DNA from: Campylobacterales bacterium
Lineage (GTDB): Bacteria > Campylobacterota > Campylobacteria > Campylobacterales > JALSKU01
NCBI GenBank assembly: GCA_027023175.1
Contig: JALVWW010000081.1
Span: 1 to 14,943, forward strand
DNA length: 14,943 nt
Reading direction: 5' to 3'
Part shown: positions 13,923 to 14,943 of the stretch, one piece after another
Numbering within the stretch: position 1 is the stretch's first letter
How the letters are laid out: every line of letters begins with the position of its first letter
Translations under genes and position numbers: made by a program
Notes under the pieces: generated by a model
Database searches by the model: none
What the model was told of the DNA's origin: nothing
What the model saw: only the letters and a program-made list of their open reading frames with translations

Positions 13923-14579
13923 ATGAAGCAAATAAATGAAATATTTGATACTATGAAAGATATAATTTCAAGTGAAATGGGTGAGAAAAAAGTTTATGAT
14001 AAAGATTTGGCAAAAGCTTTGGGAGTTCATCAAATGACTCTTGCTACTATGAAAAAAAGAGGTAAAATCCCCTATGACAAAGTACTTGACTTTTGTGCAA
14101 AAAGAAAGATATCCATCAATTGGCTTTTGTATGACCAGGTAGTAGAAAGCATTAGAGATGAGACTGAGAGATTTGCCCGCATAAGATACTTTAGTGATAT
14201 TTATGCAAGTGCGGGAGGAGGGGCATTAAACTACGACGAAGAGAATGAATATATAAATATAGATAAAAAAATACTCGAACATCTCGGTATAAACAGTGCA
14301 AAAGATATAGATGCCATCAATGTAACAGGTGAGTCAATGGAGCCTACTTTAAAAGACGGAAGTGTTGTTTTTGTTGATAAAAATGATAAAAATATCAAAA
14401 AAGATGGTATTTTTGTACTCTCAACCAATGATGGACTTTTTATAAAAAGAGTTCTTTACGGCATAGACGGGAGTTGCGACATCATATCTGACAACCCCGT
14501 CTATCCCGCTCAAACAATGCCCAAAGGAAGCTTTGAGATAATCGGAAAAGTGATAGGCTCAGTTAGTAGACTTTGCTGA
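13923..14579 (+). CDS. LexA/CI-like self-cleaving transcriptional repressor (S24 family)
   Basis: The 218-residue protein starts at ATG 5 bases after GGAG. The N-terminal helix-turn-helix (about 24-50, KDLAKALGVHQMTLATMKKRG) and the following INWLLY (65-70) resemble the phage CI-type DNA-binding domain. The C-terminal half is a peptidase S24 domain: scissile pair A97-G98 in YASAGGG, nucleophile S138 in VTGESMEP, and base K175 in LFIKR, 37 residues apart. All parts for RecA-stimulated autocleavage are present. It faces the small ORF and polymerase and carries a palindrome at its own promoter, so it probably represses itself and the divergent unit until DNA damage. Phage-type origin is possible; no other phage gene is visible. 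The stop directly abuts the convergent cyclophilin stop. Confidence 0.92.
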   Translation: MKQINEIFDTMKDIISSEMGEKKVYDKDLAKALGVHQMTLATMKKRGKIPYDKVLDFCAKRKISINWLLYDQVVESIRDETERFARIRYFSDIYASAGGGALNYDEENEYINIDKKILEHLGINSAKDIDAINVTGESMEPTLKDGSVVFVDKNDKNIKKDGIFVLSTNDGLFIKRVLYGIDGSCDIISDNPVYPAQTMPKGSFEIIGKVIGSVSRLC

Positions 14580-14943
14580 TTATTTATCTGTTATCTCGAT
14601 AGAGTTTATCTTGTCTCCCTGTTCTAGAGAGTCTAATACTTGGAAGCTCTCTTTGTCATCTTTTTCAATACCGCCGAAAACTGTATGCATTCCGTCTAAA
14701 TGGGGCTGTGGAGCAAAACATATAAAAAACTGGCTTCCACCTGTATCTCTTCCGGCATGAGCCATAGAAAGGGTTCCTTTTTCATGCTTGTGGATATTAT
14801 TATCACATTCGCAGGCTATACTCCACCCCGGACCTCCTGTACCTGTTCCGTGAGGACATCCGCCTTGAGCTACAAAACCGGGTATAACTCTGTGAAAATT
14901 TAAACCGTCATAAAAGCCTTCTTTTGCCAAAGTTGCAAAGTTT
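14580..14943 (-). CDS. Cyclophilin-type peptidyl-prolyl isomerase (5' end outside window)
   Basis: The frame is open to the window edge on the minus strand, giving the last 120 residues (NFATLAKEGFYDGL...). The active-site segment FHRVIPGFVAQGG has the catalytic Arg, followed by GTGTGGPGW, then MAHAGRDTGGSQFFI and HLDGMHTVFGGI. These catalyse cis-trans isomerisation of Xaa-Pro bonds in protein folding. The position of the cyclosporin-contact Trp of human CypA is His here (HLDG), as in many bacterial forms. No signal peptide can be judged because the N-terminus is missing, so cytoplasmic versus periplasmic location is open. The TAA begins at the base next to the repressor's TGA, leaving no intergenic space for a separate terminator. 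Confidence 0.95.
   Translation of the reverse strand, partial: NFATLAKEGFYDGLNFHRVIPGFVAQGGCPHGTGTGGPGWSIACECDNNIHKHEKGTLSMAHAGRDTGGSQFFICFAPQPHLDGMHTVFGGIEKDDKESFQVLDSLEQGDKINSIEITDK

Noticed and set aside
13923..14579. Part of a resident prophage
   Set aside because: The repressor resembles phage CI proteins, but no integrase, structural gene or attachment site is visible and the flanking genes look chromosomal.

Overview
The window is AT-rich chromosomal DNA. Lys and Asn are mostly AAA/AAT, and the clearest promoter cores read TGATATAAT or TGATAAAAT with no obvious -35 box. Together with the gene content (RNase Y, several GGDEF/EAL-type and envelope genes, tightly packed overlapping operons), this suggests Campylobacterota (former Epsilonproteobacteria, for example a Sulfurimonas/Sulfurovum/Arcobacter-like organism). 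That assignment is inference from style, not from a database search. No rRNA, tRNA, CRISPR array, transposase or phage structural gene was seen.

Layout. (1) 1-1823 (+): the 3' end of rny (RNase Y), an unrecognised two-helix membrane protein, and a compact QueC-like PP-loop protein, the last two overlapping. (2) 1905-4768 (+): a lipoprotein of the NMT1/SsuA periplasmic-binding type, overlapped by ATGA with a membrane GGDEF-EAL protein; there is no ABC permease or ATPase, so this looks like a ligand-sensing c-di-GMP pair. (3) 4769-5167: a decayed MOSC-domain gene on the minus strand, frameshifted in an A8 tract and cut off by a GC-richer block. (4) 8406 down to 5168 (-): a compact MTA/SAH-type nucleosidase, an SDR oxidoreductase, a spore-photoproduct-lyase-like radical SAM protein and a PssA-like CDP-alcohol phosphatidyltransferase; the last three are tightly coupled. 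(5) 8470-12340 (+): an envelope operon made of a membrane-anchored glucosaminidase, an MsbA-like ABC exporter, a secreted SYLF-domain protein and a DedA protein. (6) 12343-12409: a nested inverted repeat between convergent genes that supplies the last codons of the polymerase gene. (7) 12398-14579: a divergent cassette with a Y-family DNA polymerase and an upstream 26-codon small ORF on the minus strand, and a LexA/CI-like self-cleaving repressor on the plus strand, with a 21-bp perfect palindrome at the repressor promoter. (8) 14580-14943 (-): a cyclophilin-type peptidyl-prolyl isomerase whose start lies outside the window.

The most interesting region is (7). A self-cleaving S24 repressor with intact cleavage site and Ser/Lys dyad faces a translesion polymerase, and between them lies a short, well-initiated ORF encoding an amphipathic peptide. 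This has the architecture of a private SOS-like damage response with an extra small protein. Second in interest are the binding-protein/c-di-GMP pair and the radical SAM cluster with a nucleosidase and lipid enzyme nearby.
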